From: Paractinoplanes polyasparticus
Lineage (GTDB): Bacteria; Actinomycetota; Actinomycetes; Mycobacteriales; Micromonosporaceae
Length of the DNA stretch: 64,000 bases
Reading direction: 5' to 3'
Assembly (NCBI RefSeq): GCF_019710575.1
Contig: NZ_JAHWFK010000058.1
Coordinates: 1-64,000 of the forward strand
Within the stretch, counting starts at the first letter, position 1. Every line of letters begins with the position of its first letter. Below are positions 56,010-64,000 of this stretch, in pieces. Under the pieces are notes generated by a model. That model worked only from the letters and a program-made list of their open reading frames with translations. It ran no database searches and had not been told where the DNA came from. Both the position numbers and the translations under genes were made by a program.

Positions 56010-56915
56010 ATGAGAGCTGCCGTGTTCGACAAGTTCGGTCCGCCCGAGGTGCTGCACGTCGTCCACGTGCCCGATCCGCAGCCCGGCCCGGGCGAGGTGC
56101 GGGTCCGCGTGCTGGCGGCCGGCGTCCAGCCCTTCGACGTCGCCGTCCGCCAGGGCCAGATGCCGTGGGCGAAGATCCAGTTCCCGCAGACCATCGGCCA
56201 GGAGTACGCGGGCGTGATCGACGCCGTCGGCGAAGGTGTGCACGAGTTCCAGCCCGGCGATCCCGTCCTGGGCTCGACGATGCTCAACGGCGCCGCCGAA
56301 CTGCTCTGCGTCGCCGCCGAGAACGTGGTCCGCAAGCCGGCCGCGCTCGACTTCCCGGCCGCCGCCGCCTTGGTCGCCGCGTCCCAGACGGCGAGCGGGG
56401 CGCTGCTCGAACTGGCCGTCGGTGCGGGCGACGTCCTGCTGGTGCACGCGGCCGCCGGCAGTGTGGGCACCGTGGCCACCCAGTTGGCCCGCCTCGCCGG
56501 CGCCACCGTGATCGGCACGGCCAGCCCGCGCAACCACGACCGACTGCGCCGCCAGGGCGCCGTTCCCGTGACCTACGGCGAGGATCTGGTCCGGGCCGTA
56601 CGCGATCTCGGTCTGCAGCCGACGGCCGCGCTGGACGCCGCCGGCGGCGAGGCGATCGCCCAGTCCGTCGAGCTGGGCATCCCCCGTGACCGCGTCGGCA
56701 CGATCGTCGACGACAAGGCCGCCGCCGACCACGGCACCCGCGTCGTCCGAGCCGGCCGCGACCCGAAACGCCTGACACACGTGATCGACCTGGCCGCCGG
56801 GGGTGAGCTGCTCATGCCGGTGCAGCCCTTCCCCCTGGACGAGATCGTCGAGGCCCACCGCGTGGTCGAGTCCCGCCACAGCGACGGCAAGGTCGTGCTC
56901 CGGCTGGCCCCCTGA
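56010..56915 (+). CDS. NADP-dependent quinone oxidoreductase-like MDR protein
   Basis: 301 residues from ATG 56010. Zinc-free medium-chain dehydrogenase: MRAAVFDKFGPPEVLHVVHV, GEVRVRVLAAGVQPFDVAVR, IGQEYAGVIDAVGEGV, the cofactor loop DVLLVHAAAGSVGTVATQLA and VVESRHSDGKVVLRL. The AAAGSVG loop without zinc ligands places it with quinone oxidoreductases that use NADPH. Just before the start lies a TTGACC -35 followed by CTCAACCTGAGTT, which has the look of a MerR-family site with a lengthened spacer, so thiol or redox induction is possible but unproven. Confidence 0.87.
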   Translation: MRAAVFDKFGPPEVLHVVHVPDPQPGPGEVRVRVLAAGVQPFDVAVRQGQMPWAKIQFPQTIGQEYAGVIDAVGEGVHEFQPGDPVLGSTMLNGAAELLCVAAENVVRKPAALDFPAAAALVAASQTASGALLELAVGAGDVLLVHAAAGSVGTVATQLARLAGATVIGTASPRNHDRLRRQGAVPVTYGEDLVRAVRDLGLQPTAALDAAGGEAIAQSVELGIPRDRVGTIVDDKAAADHGTRVVRAGRDPKRLTHVIDLAAGGELLMPVQPFPLDEIVEAHRVVESRHSDGKVVLRLAP

Positions 56916-56935
56916 TGGGAGCGGGCGCGGGCCGG

Positions 56936-57490
56936 CTATCCGCGGGCCTCGACGAAGAGGGTCAGGCCGTCGAGGAGGCGGGCCAGGCCGAACTCGAAGA
57001 GCTGGTTGAGGTCGAAGTCGAAACCGTGCTCGGTGAGCTCCCGGAAGTGGGTCAGCGCACCGGAATCGATCAGGCCGGCCAGGTTGCCGGCCTGGGTGTC
57101 CAGCCACTGGTCGCTGGTCAGGCCCGTCTCGCGTACGGCTTCGTGCTCCAGCTCGACGGCGGCGGCCAGCCCGCGGACGAACGTGAGCACCATGATCTGG
57201 ACGTACATGCGCTCGGTGGCCGTCAGCGTCGTGTCGTCGAAGATGCCGAGCACCCACTCGCTGAGGCGTACCCGTTGGGCGCGATCTGCGGGCGGGTCAA
57301 CGACATCGACGGTCCCAGCCACGGATGGCGCTGGAACGCCGCCCACTGTTCGCGGGCGACGATCTCGAGGCCGGCCCGCCAGCTCGCCGGGCGGCGCCCC
57401 ACTCGCGGGTGATCGACCGGGCCGAGGGCACCCGCTCGCCCGGGCGCAGCTCCCCATGGGCCTTGATGCCCGCGGCGCTGGCGAACCGGG
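56936..57490 (-). pseudogene. decayed GntR-TetR fusion regulator (internal deletion and frameshift)
   Basis: Three fragments lie in order on the minus strand in different frames. First IKAHGELRPGERVPSARSIT-REWG, the GntR winged-helix start (about 57490-57400). Then, directly joined, SWRAGLEIVAREQWAAFQRHPWLGPS and SLTRPQIAPNG, the middle of a TetR-type ligand domain (to about 57272). After loss of one G in the run at 57271-57273, VRLSEWVLGIFDDTTLTATE to EARG stop at 56936, the end of that domain. About 100 residues, including the GntR wing and the TetR HTH, are missing. An intact member would have about 240 residues. The frames no longer encode a working repressor. Confidence 0.75.
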
Positions 57491-57720
57491 TCGACGAGCA
57501 TGGTTTCGCCCTGGTCGACGAGCGCGGCCGCCGCCTGGCGTCGATGCCGGCCACCCTGTTCGGCGGCGAGGGCATCCGCCCGCTCGGCGGCTACGGCGCG
57601 TTGTTCACTGTCCCCGACCCCGGCGATCTGGACGGCTGGTTCCTCATGTTCAACGCCGTCGGCGGCCGCGTTGCCGGCCTGCGCCCCGAACGCGCCGGCA
57701 CGGCCAGGGCCAGTCTCAGC
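57469..57720 (+). pseudogene. possible fragment of an unidentified coding sequence
   Basis: On the plus strand the frame ALANRVDEHGFALVDERGRR, LASMPATLFGGEGIRPLGGY, GALFTVPDPGDLDGWFLMFN, AVGGRVAGLRPERAG has high G/C in third positions and looks like real protein, but there is no start codon with a ribosome site and no recognised family. It overlaps the right end of the decayed regulator. Perhaps the internal part of a gene lost by deletion. The stretch 57720-57865 shows nothing further except the amidase ribosome site. Confidence 0.3.
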
Positions 57721-57865
57721 TTCGCGCGCAAGACACGCCGGACTTTCGGACGTTTCGCAGCGCCGTTCGTCGGATATGCCGGGCTTCTTCCGGATTCCTG
57801 GGACGCGCGGGTTCGCAGGCGGCGAAGGTGGCACGTGGTCGATCAACCAGACCACAGGGGGACAC

Positions 57866-59968
57866 GTGTACCGGAATCGGACCTTGACGCGCGCTGCGGC
57901 GGCGCTTCTGACTTTGGCGGCGAGCGCGGGGGGCAGCCCGGCCACGGCCGCCGAGCAGCAGGCTGCGACCGCGACCAATCCGGCGCTGCAGACAATCGCC
58001 TTCACGCGGACCATGAGCGCTGCGAACTCAGCCGACCCGGGAGCCGGCGCCAGTTCGGAGGACGCCGCGAGCGCGGGAATTGCCGCCGGCACCACCAGCC
58101 CGGCCCTCAAGCCGTTCAGCCTGATCGGTGTGACCTGGGCCGACCCGGCAGCCCGGGTAACCGGCTCCGTTCAGGTGCGCACCCGCGCGCTCGACACCCG
58201 CCGGTGGTCGCCGTGGCGGACGCTCGAGACGGACGGTCGCGCCCCTTCCGACGTACGCGGCTCGTCCGACCCGCTCTGGGTGGGCCCGTCGGATGGTGTC
58301 GAGGCCCGCGTGACCGGTGCCCGGAGCGCACTCCCGGCCGGCCTGCGCATGGACCTGATCAATCCCGAGTCCCAGGAGGCCGTCACGCCCCGGCGAGTCG
58401 CGGCGAGCACGGCCGGCGGCGGAAGCACCGGCGGCTCGCCGAGCAAGGCGCGAGTCACCGTGCCCCTACCGCCGCGTCCGGCGCCGCGGATCGTGACCCG
58501 GGCCGGGTGGCGGGCCAACGAGGCCATCGTCAAGGGCGCCCCCGAGTACACCGGTCCCACGCAGGTCTTCTTCGTGCATCACACGGCTACCGGCAACGGT
58601 TACAGCTGCGCCCAGTCGGCGAGCATCGTCCGCGGCATCCAGGCCTATCAGGTGCGGAGCCGGGGGTGGGACGACATCGGCTACAACTTCCTCATCGACA
58701 AGTGCGGGACCGTCTTCGAGGGGCGCGGCGGCGGGATCGGGCGCACCGTGCTCGGCGCGCACACGCTCGGCTTCAACGCGAACGCCAGCTCCGTCGCGGT
58801 GATCGGCTCCTACGGCGGCCGGGCCGTCTCCACCCGGGTCCGCACGGTGATCGCTGCCATGGCGGCCTACAAGCTCGGCGCGTACGGAAGTCCGCCGGCC
58901 GGACGGGTGGTGGTCACGTCCGGCGGGAGCGAGCGCTTCCCGCTGGGCCGTAAAGTGCCCCTCTTCCGGATCTCGGGGCATCGCGACGCGGGCCAGACGG
59001 CCTGCCCGGGCAACGCCCTCTACGGGCAGCTCCCCTCCATCCGGGCGATCGCCGGCGCCGCCCCGGCCGGGCTGCGGATGATCGGCATGGGTGGTTCGGC
59101 CCGCGCCGGCAACTGGTACTTCACCAAGGGCGTCATCCAGCCCGCCTGGTCGGTGACCACCCCGCTCGGCCTGATCAACCGGTTCGAGGTGTGGGTGGAC
59201 GGCGTGTTACGCGTCGCCACGCCGGCCGGCAGGCGGTCGGTCCCGGTCCGGCTGACACCGGGCGGGCACACCGTCACCGTGCGGGCGCTGCACCTGTCCG
59301 GCCGGTCGACCGTCGTGAACAGCCGGGTCTTCGCGGACACGAGCGCGCCGGTCTTCAGCCGCGAGCCCGACGTGGCGCTGCGGCCCGGCACGGTCAACCT
59401 GGGCGCCGTGCCGATGCACCTCGACTGGACCGTCCGCGACAACGCCAGCCTGGGCTCGGTGCGGCTGACCCGGCCCGCGACCGTCAATCTGGGGGTCACC
59501 GCTCGCACCCGCAACGTCGGCGCTCCGGCCAACCGGCCGGCCACGTTCACCGTGCGCGCCACCGACCGGGCCTTCAACTTCGTGAGCGCCTCGGTCACCC
59601 GTACGCCCGTGGTCGTCTCCGAATCCGGGGCCCAGCGCAGCGGAACGTGGCGGCCCCTGCGCAACGGCTCCTACCTCGGCGGCACGGCGGTCGGTGGCAG
59701 CATCCGCGGGACGAGCGCGTCGTGGCGGTTCAGCGGCAGCTCGGTCGCGCTGGTGCTCAGCAAGGGCCCGCGCGCCGGCCGGATCGGGGTGTTCCTCGAC
59801 GGGCGGCCGCAGGGCATGGTCGACCTGCGCTCGACGCGCCCGCTGCCCCGCCAGGTGGTCTGGTCGCGCTGGTGGCCGCAGGGCGGCGAGCACACCGTAC
59901 GCATCGTGGTCGAGGGAACGCCGGGCCGGCCGGGCGTGGCCCTGGACGGCCTGGTCTATCTGAAGTAA
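57866..59968 (+). CDS. secreted N-acetylmuramoyl-L-alanine amidase / PGRP-domain protein
   Basis: 700 residues from GTG 57866, with AGGGGG upstream. Signal peptide VYRNRTLTRAAAALLTLAAS, cleaved near ATA. Residues 30-200 form a beta-rich N-terminal region (VRTRALDTRRWSPWRTLETD). The amidase_2/PGRP domain spans about 210-385: TRAGWRANE, zinc His and surroundings in VFFVHHTATGNGYSC, GWDDIGYNFLIDKCGTVFEG, LGAHTLGFNANASSVAVIGS and the second zinc His plus Cys in SGHRDAGQTACPGNALY. It cuts the bond between muramic acid and the stem peptide in cell walls. The C-terminal 300 residues are Ig-like beta modules (VWVDGVLRVATPAGRRSVPV), probably for wall binding. Confidence 0.92.
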   Translation: MYRNRTLTRAAAALLTLAASAGGSPATAAEQQAATATNPALQTIAFTRTMSAANSADPGAGASSEDAASAGIAAGTTSPALKPFSLIGVTWADPAARVTGSVQVRTRALDTRRWSPWRTLETDGRAPSDVRGSSDPLWVGPSDGVEARVTGARSALPAGLRMDLINPESQEAVTPRRVAASTAGGGSTGGSPSKARVTVPLPPRPAPRIVTRAGWRANEAIVKGAPEYTGPTQVFFVHHTATGNGYSCAQSASIVRGIQAYQVRSRGWDDIGYNFLIDKCGTVFEGRGGGIGRTVLGAHTLGFNANASSVAVIGSYGGRAVSTRVRTVIAAMAAYKLGAYGSPPAGRVVVTSGGSERFPLGRKVPLFRISGHRDAGQTACPGNALYGQLPSIRAIAGAAPAGLRMIGMGGSARAGNWYFTKGVIQPAWSVTTPLGLINRFEVWVDGVLRVATPAGRRSVPVRLTPGGHTVTVRALHLSGRSTVVNSRVFADTSAPVFSREPDVALRPGTVNLGAVPMHLDWTVRDNASLGSVRLTRPATVNLGVTARTRNVGAPANRPATFTVRATDRAFNFVSASVTRTPVVVSESGAQRSGTWRPLRNGSYLGGTAVGGSIRGTSASWRFSGSSVALVLSKGPRAGRIGVFLDGRPQGMVDLRSTRPLPRQVVWSRWWPQGGEHTVRIVVEGTPGRPGVALDGLVYLK

Positions 59969-60008
59969 CTGACAGGAGATGTCAGTCTTGGCGGGAAGGA
60001 TCGCGTCC

Positions 60009-60374
60009 ATGAGTGGATTCGCAACCCTGGCGATGATCAATTTGGACGCGTCCGACCCGGCCGTGCAGGCCCGCTTCTACGCCGCTGTGCTCGGCTGGGA
60101 GATCCTGCACAGCCAGGACGACTACGCGATGATCGGCGACGGCTCGACGAGCATCGGCTTCGGGCAGGTGCCCGGCTATTCGGCGCCCGGCTGGCCGAAG
60201 GAGAGCGCCCCCAAGCGCTATCACTTCGACTTGTACGTCGACGACCTGGACCAGGGCGAGCAACAGGCCCTGGCCCTGGGCGCGACCAAGCCGGACGAGC
60301 AGCCCACCCCCGAGCGGTGGCGCGTGCTGCTCGACCCGGAAGGTCACCCGTTCGACATCTGCATCAAGAGCTGA
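60009..60374 (+). CDS. VOC-superfamily (glyoxalase-like) protein
   Basis: 121 residues from ATG 60009, with GGAAGGA eight bases upstream. LAMINLDASDPAVQARFYAA, VLGWEILHSQDDYAMIGDG, YHFDLYVDDLDQGEQQALAL and LLDPEGHPFDICI form a typical glyoxalase-like module. The last Glu/Asp/His set could bind a metal. Its function is unknown. It is convergent with a TetR gene, overlapping by 11 bases. Confidence 0.85.
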   Translation: MSGFATLAMINLDASDPAVQARFYAAVLGWEILHSQDDYAMIGDGSTSIGFGQVPGYSAPGWPKESAPKRYHFDLYVDDLDQGEQQALALGATKPDEQPTPERWRVLLDPEGHPFDICIKS

Positions 60375-61008
60375 GGGACCCGATGGCCTGAGACACCAGG
60401 CCCGTGATGGTCCACGCGGCGAGCCGGTCGAAATCCGGCTCGCCGCTGCCTTGTCCACCCTCGGCCAGCACGGCCCCCAGCTGGGGGAATTCCCCGCTGG
60501 CGACCGCCTCGCCGATCAGCGCGACCTGTTCCGGAACGGGCGTGGACCCCGCCAGCTCGGCCGTGACGAAGGTGGCCGTCAGTCCGGTGACCAGCGCGAC
60601 GATCTCGAGCTTGGCCGGCCCGCCGAGACCGGTCGGCGCGAGCGCGGCGAGCCCCTGTTCGAGGTACGCGAGCATGTTGCGCCCGGTCAGCCGCCGGTTG
60701 GGCAGGGCCGCGGGCAGCCACGGGTGCGCCAGCATGAGCGAGCGCTGGGAACGGGCCAGCGCCAGCAGATCCGTGCGCCAGTCGCCGGTGAGCTCGACGG
60801 GCGTCCGCGTCGCCCCGACCCGGTCGACCATGAGGTCGACCAGCCGGTCCTTGTCCGGCACGTACGTGTAGAGCGACATCGCCCCGGCGCCGATCTGCTG
60901 GGCGATGCGGCGCATCGTGACCGCCCCCAGCCCTTCGGCGTCGGCGATCCCGATCGCGGCGTCCACGACCTGGTCACGGGTGTGCGCGGGCGGGCGTCCG
61001 CGAGCCAT
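60364..61008 (-). CDS. TetR/AcrR-family transcriptional regulator
   Basis: 214 residues. The N-terminal HTH is TRDQVVDAAIGIADAEGLGA, VTMRRIAQQIGAGAMSLYTY, VPDKDRLVDLMVD, and the C-terminal domain is of TetR_C_1 type (RSLMLAHPWLPAALPNRRLT). It diverges from the CocE-like hydrolase gene; a GTACGACGTAC palindrome between the starts is its likely operator. Such pairs usually mean that TetR represses the divergent enzyme gene until a ligand arrives. Confidence 0.9.
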   Translation of the reverse strand: MARGRPPAHTRDQVVDAAIGIADAEGLGAVTMRRIAQQIGAGAMSLYTYVPDKDRLVDLMVDRVGATRTPVELTGDWRTDLLALARSQRSLMLAHPWLPAALPNRRLTGRNMLAYLEQGLAALAPTGLGGPAKLEIVALVTGLTATFVTAELAGSTPVPEQVALIGEAVASGEFPQLGAVLAEGGQGSGEPDFDRLAAWTITGLVSQAIGSLSS

Positions 61009-61032
61009 CGATGCCTCCTGCTACTATTTCTA

Positions 61033-61043
61033 GTACGACGTAC
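61033..61043. promoter_or_regulatory. likely TetR operator
   Basis: GTACGACGTAC is an exact odd palindrome, flanked by AT-rich bases, 25 bases before the TetR start and 22 bases before the hydrolase start, where it would overlap both promoters. Confidence 0.55.
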
Positions 61044-61064
61044 GAAAAATGCGGGGGTGGAACT

Positions 61065-62615
61065 ATGCGAAGACTGCCACTGTCCCTCCGACTCCTGAGC
61101 CGCCGGGCCCCCGGGCCCTACTCCGTCCAGCGGGAAACGGCCGTGCCCGTGCCCGGCGCCGACGGCAGTCCGCTGCTCACCGACCACTACGCCCCGGTCG
61201 GCGGCGACCCCTGCCCGACCGTGCTCATCCGGGCCCCGTACATCAGAAGCGGTTTTCCCTGGAACCTGATCTACGGGGTCCGCTTCGCCGAGCAGGGCTT
61301 CCACGTCCTGCTGCAGAGCTCGCGCGGCACCGGCGGCTCGGGCGGCACGTTCCACCCCTGGCAGAACGAGGCGGCCGACGGCGTGGCCGCGGTCGAGTGG
61401 CTGCGCAAGCAGGACTGGTTCACCGGCGAGCTCTACACCCTGGGCGCCAGCTACATGGCGTACACGCAGGCCGCGCTCGCCGCCGACCCGCCGCCGGAAT
61501 GGCGCGGCGCGGTGATGCAGCTCGGCCACACCGACCCGTACGACTTCTTCTGGGCCAGTGGTGCGTTCGGGCTCGAACGGGCGCTGGTCGGTGGCGTCAT
61601 GCTGAAGCAGGGCGGGGTGACCTCCGGCCAGGCGCTGCGCACGGTGATCCGCATGAGGTTCCGCCTGCGCCGGGCCATCCTCGGACTGCCACTCCTCGAC
61701 GCCTATCCGCAGGTTTTCGGGGGCCGGCGGCCGGCGCTCGAGGAGTGGCTCACCCATTCCTCACCGGACTTCTGGCGCGAGGCGAACATGGCCGAGGTGG
61801 CCGGGGCCATGGAGGTGCCGGTCAGCCTGACGCTCGGCTGGTGGGATCTCAGCCCGGCCCAGGTGCTCGACCAGTACGCCCGGCTGCGTGCCGCGGGCCG
61901 CGACGTCGACCTGCTGATCGGCCCCTGGACCCACACGTCCGCCCTCGAGAAGGGCTGGCCCGAGGTGTTCGCCCAGGCGATGCGCCGGCTGCGCGGCGAG
62001 CCTCCGGCCTATCGCGTACGAGTCCACGTGGGCGGCACGGACGAGTGGCGCGACCTGCCCGACTGGCCCCCGCCGGACACCCGGGCCGAGCGCCTGAGAT
62101 TCGATTCGCTCACCGCCGAGCGTGGCTGGCGTTTCCGGTACGACCCCGCCGACCCGACCCCGTCGATCGGCGGCCCGCTGCAGTCGTCGACGCAGGGCCA
62201 GGTCGACAACGCCCCGCTGGAGAAGCGCGGCGACGTGCTGCTGTTCACCAGCGACCCGGTCGAGCGGCCACTCACGCTGATGGGCCCGGTGCGGGCCGAG
62301 CTGGACGCCACGACGACCGCCGCGAGCGGAGACCTCTTCGTACGGCTGTGTGACGTCGACCCGGACGGCCGCTCGCTGAACGTCTGCGACGGCCTGACCC
62401 GCATGACCGGCGAGCCCCGGACGGTCGTCGACATGGGACACACCGCGCATGTCTTCCGCCCGGGCCACCGCCTGCGGCTACAGGTGAGCGGCGGCGCGCA
62501 TCCCCGCTTCCTGCGCAACTACGGCACCGGCGAGCCACCCGGCCGCGCCACCCGCCTCGTTCCCACGGAAACCACGATCGGCGCCGGCTCCGAGTTCGTG
62601 TTGACCTTGGTTTAG
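61065..62615 (+). CDS. CocE/NonD-family X-prolyl dipeptidyl-peptidase-like hydrolase
   Basis: 516 residues from ATG 61065. Alpha/beta-hydrolase part: LIRAPYIRSGFPWNLIYGVR, VLLQSSRGTGGSGG (DVRGTGxSxG-like), AAVEWLRKQDWFTGELYTLG, the nucleophile elbow GASYMAYTQ, GWWDLSPAQ (Asp) and GPWTH (His). The C-terminal jelly-roll domain, residues about 340-515, has DRPLTLMGPVRAELDA-like and GHRLRLQVSGG sequences. Members include cocaine esterase and acyl-peptide hydrolases. No signal peptide is seen, so it is probably cytoplasmic. Controlled by the divergent TetR. The substrate cannot be predicted. Confidence 0.9.
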   Translation: MRRLPLSLRLLSRRAPGPYSVQRETAVPVPGADGSPLLTDHYAPVGGDPCPTVLIRAPYIRSGFPWNLIYGVRFAEQGFHVLLQSSRGTGGSGGTFHPWQNEAADGVAAVEWLRKQDWFTGELYTLGASYMAYTQAALAADPPPEWRGAVMQLGHTDPYDFFWASGAFGLERALVGGVMLKQGGVTSGQALRTVIRMRFRLRRAILGLPLLDAYPQVFGGRRPALEEWLTHSSPDFWREANMAEVAGAMEVPVSLTLGWWDLSPAQVLDQYARLRAAGRDVDLLIGPWTHTSALEKGWPEVFAQAMRRLRGEPPAYRVRVHVGGTDEWRDLPDWPPPDTRAERLRFDSLTAERGWRFRYDPADPTPSIGGPLQSSTQGQVDNAPLEKRGDVLLFTSDPVERPLTLMGPVRAELDATTTAASGDLFVRLCDVDPDGRSLNVCDGLTRMTGEPRTVVDMGHTAHVFRPGHRLRLQVSGGAHPRFLRNYGTGEPPGRATRLVPTETTIGAGSEFVLTLV

Positions 62616-62671
62616 CCCGCCTCGCGGTGGGGGTACTGGCAGCGCCGCCACCCCACTATCGAGGAGCTTCC

Positions 62672-62818
62672 ATGTCCATCCAGGGCATCTTCTATCTGAT
62701 CGCGGTCATCCTGCTCGTGCTGGCCGCGCTGCCCATCTCGTCCCGAGGCATCAGCCTGGCGCTGCTGGGCGCCGCGTTCGCCCTGCTCGCCTTCTCCTGG
62801 GACACGATCACCAACTGA
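62672..62818 (+). CDS. 48-residue membrane peptide
   Basis: ATG 62672 with GAGGAG seven bases upstream. The peptide is almost entirely hydrophobic: IFYLIAVILLVLAALPIS and ISLALLGAAFALLAFSW, two helices joined by a short SSRG turn. It ends in DTITN. Similar two-helix peptides are common in actinobacteria and without known function. A hairpin terminator follows directly. It may share the transcript of the CocE-like gene. Confidence 0.7.
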   Translation: MSIQGIFYLIAVILLVLAALPISSRGISLALLGAAFALLAFSWDTITN

Positions 62819-62826
62819 GCGCCGCA

Positions 62827-62853
62827 GGCTCGGGCCGGCTCACGGCCCGAGCC
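62827..62853 (+). terminator. hairpin terminator after the small membrane peptide
   Basis: GGCTCGGGCC and GGCCCGAGCC pair perfectly (10 bp) around a 7-base loop, nine bases after the stop codon. No U run. Confidence 0.6.
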
Positions 62854-62914
62854 GCCGGCGACGCCCACCGGCTCGACGAGGCCCGTGGATGAATCCGATC
62901 GGGAGTGTGCTCTC

Positions 62915-63712
62915 ATGGTGCGCCCCCATCGCGAGAAAGATTCACCCACCGTGTCGATTCATGCCGTCCGATATGGACACCTGGTGACCGCTGCGCTCGT
63001 TCTGAGCCTGGCCGCCTGTTCGGCCCCTGAGGCAGCCACCGCCCGGCAGGCCCCCAGCGCCTCCGGGTCCGCCCCCGCGTCGGTGTCCCCGCCCGCCGCC
63101 CCGTCGCCAACGGGATCGGGGCCACGCGACCTGAACCAGAAACTCGCGCCCTACTCCACGACGCCGGACATCGGCGAGCCGATCCTCGGCAAGGACGTGG
63201 CCAAGCGGTTCGGGGCCGCGCGGGTCACGAAGACCTATCAGGACGTCGTCGCCTTCCTGCGAACGGAGAGCTTCGACCTGGATCGGCTCCGGCCGAAGAG
63301 CAAGTACGTCGTGTCGGATTTCGCCTCGGTCTCCCGGCACATGATCCCGCCGACGCGCGACCACTGGCGCGACTCGGTTCGCAAGGCTCTCAAGGGCAAC
63401 AAGGACGATGTCGGCGACGTCGAGGTCCTGGCCTTCTGGGACCTGAGCGACAAGACCTACACCTTCGCGAAGACGGGGCCGTACGTTGTCGACGAGAAGG
63501 TCGGCCAGTCGGTCCTCTACATCGACGAGGAGACCAACTGGCTGACGATCGCCGTGTCCTACAGCGCGCGGGTACGAATGGTGCGGGGCGGGGTGACCTA
63601 CCGGCGTCCGATCACCAAGCAGGTCACCCTCGTCGTCATTCCCGGCGCCGGCAACTGGTTGATGATCAGCTATCGCGGCTCGTGGAACTTCGGGAAAGCC
63701 CTACGCGAGTGA
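62915..63712 (+). CDS. lipoprotein of unknown function
   Basis: 265 residues from ATG 62915 (GGGAG nine bases upstream); GTG 62951 would give a shorter signal peptide and is also possible. The lipobox is SLAAC, after which a Pro/Ser/Ala linker leads to the surface domain. The domain has LRTESFDLDRLRPKSKYVVS, VEVLAFWDLSDKTYTFAKTG and VTYRRPITKQVTLVVIPG and looks like an alpha/beta fold used in actinobacterial substrate-free lipoproteins. No family is recognised. It would be anchored on the outer side of the membrane. Convergent, 12-base overlap with the GH13 gene. Confidence 0.75.
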   Translation: MVRPHREKDSPTVSIHAVRYGHLVTAALVLSLAACSAPEAATARQAPSASGSAPASVSPPAAPSPTGSGPRDLNQKLAPYSTTPDIGEPILGKDVAKRFGAARVTKTYQDVVAFLRTESFDLDRLRPKSKYVVSDFASVSRHMIPPTRDHWRDSVRKALKGNKDDVGDVEVLAFWDLSDKTYTFAKTGPYVVDEKVGQSVLYIDEETNWLTIAVSYSARVRMVRGGVTYRRPITKQVTLVVIPGAGNWLMISYRGSWNFGKALRE

Positions 63713-64000
63713 GCGCTTGTAGATGACGGCCTGCCACGGCGCGAGGGTCCAGTTCTCGGGCGGCGTCGGCAGGTTGGTCAGCAGCAGCTCGGCGCCGGTC
63801 CAGGCTTCGTCCACCTCGGCTCGTACGGAATCGCCGGAGAAGTTGCCGATCACCAGGAGCTCGGTGTCGTTCAGGCGGCGGGTGTACGCGTACAGCTGCT
63901 CGTGGTTGGGCAGCAGCATCGTGAAGTCGCCGTCGACCACGGCCGGCTCGGTGTGCCGCAGGTCGGCCAGTTTGCGGTAGTAGTGGTAGACCGAGTCGGG
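63701..64000 (-). CDS. glycoside hydrolase family 13 (alpha-glucosidase-like), C-terminal end; gene continues beyond window
   Basis: The visible 99 residues are the end of a GH13 enzyme: DSVYHYYRKLADLRHTEPAV (the last barrel helix region typical of oligo-1,6-glucosidase/alpha-glucosidase), then the beta-sandwich C-domain with FTMLLPNHEQLYAYTRRLND, LLVIGNFSGD and NWTLAPWQAVIYKR. This combination is usual in alpha-glucosidases and trehalose-related GH13 members. The catalytic barrel lies outside the window, so specificity cannot be stated. Confidence 0.88.
   Translation of the reverse strand, partial: PDSVYHYYRKLADLRHTEPAVVDGDFTMLLPNHEQLYAYTRRLNDTELLVIGNFSGDSVRAEVDEAWTGAELLLTNLPTPPENWTLAPWQAVIYKRSLA

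Noticed and set aside
1..64000. tRNA, rRNA, CRISPR, integrase, transposase or prophage genes
   Set aside because: Looked for conserved T-loop words, regularly spaced short repeats and DDE or tyrosine recombinase motifs; none were seen.

Overview
The window comes from the chromosome of a high-GC, filament-forming actinobacterium. Overall GC is around 70%, with G or C at most third codon positions and frequent GTG starts. Gene content (BTAD/AfsR-type regulator, MmpS-family protein, ECF42-type sigma factor, streptogrisin-type protease, actinobacterial Sensor domain) fits the Micromonosporaceae, perhaps Actinoplanes or a relative. The genus is an inference from gene style, not a search. Most of the window is chromosomal accessory and housekeeping-accessory content. 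I see no rRNA, tRNA, CRISPR array, prophage or insertion sequence.

Layout, left part. 1-4.4 kb: the end of a TetR regulator, then two secreted TAP-type alpha/beta-hydrolases and a DUF2255 protein whose three promoters share the same -35 hexamer plus operator. 4.5-8.2 kb: MarR and NAD(P)-binding oxidoreductase divergon, a DUF1772 membrane protein, and a PadR/permease-prefix membrane protein pair with a perfect 20-bp inverted repeat at its head. 8.3-12.8 kb: an unusual caspase-like/EAL fusion followed by a hydrolase, an acetyltransferase, a VOC protein and MsrA. 12.8-15.0 kb: a lower-GC island with a frameshifted AlbA/Schlafen-type ATP-binding protein. 15.0-19.2 kb: a leftward lipid operon (diacylglycerol-kinase-like, BrkB/YihY, double-PAP2 phosphatase, EEP-family phosphodiesterase). 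19.2-23.3 kb: metallo-hydrolase plus DedA, a beta-lactamase-like serine hydrolase, a protein made of 14-residue repeats, and a DinB protein with a likely CTG start. 23.5-30.4 kb: a stand-alone Sensor-domain protein, two secreted proteases (S1 and S8), and a flavin gene group with an OmpR-type regulator.

Layout, right part. 30.5-36.4 kb: a second-type L36 protein, a fused relic of a histidine kinase and its response regulator, a conserved protein of unknown function, small enzymes, MarR, MmpS-like and a divergent NAD-dependent DNA ligase. 36.5-36.9 kb: four diverged copies of a ~104-bp tandem repeat. 37-41 kb: XdhC/MocA-like molybdenum hydroxylase maturation genes and a secreted M14 carboxypeptidase. 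41.2-43.6 kb: a cysteine-containing secreted protein and a membrane-anchored HTH protein with a glycosidase-like ectodomain that lacks its catalytic glutamates. 43.7-50.7 kb: the rtcB2-prfH ribosome repair pair, a dienelactone hydrolase, an S66 peptidase homologue that has lost Ser and His of its triad, a SLOG/LSDAT-like protein and a BTAD-STAND regulator. 50.8-53.2 kb: KDPG aldolase and KDG kinase. 53.3-54.9 kb: an ECF42 sigma factor with its DGPF partner. 55-64 kb: methyltransferase, quinone oxidoreductase, a decayed GntR-TetR regulator, a secreted PGRP-type amidase, TetR/CocE, a lipoprotein, and the end of a GH13 enzyme.

The strongest candidates for undescribed biology are the caspase-like pseudoprotease/EAL fusion (8353-10458), the HTH-membrane-pseudoglycosidase (41966-43588), the co-directional block of inactive S66 homologue, SLOG-type protein and STAND regulator (46251-50713), and the rtcB2-prfH pair. 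Several relics (490-651, 12884-13026, 13373-14864, 30684-30956, 56936-57490) show that small deletions and one-base frameshifts have repeatedly broken regulatory and accessory genes here.
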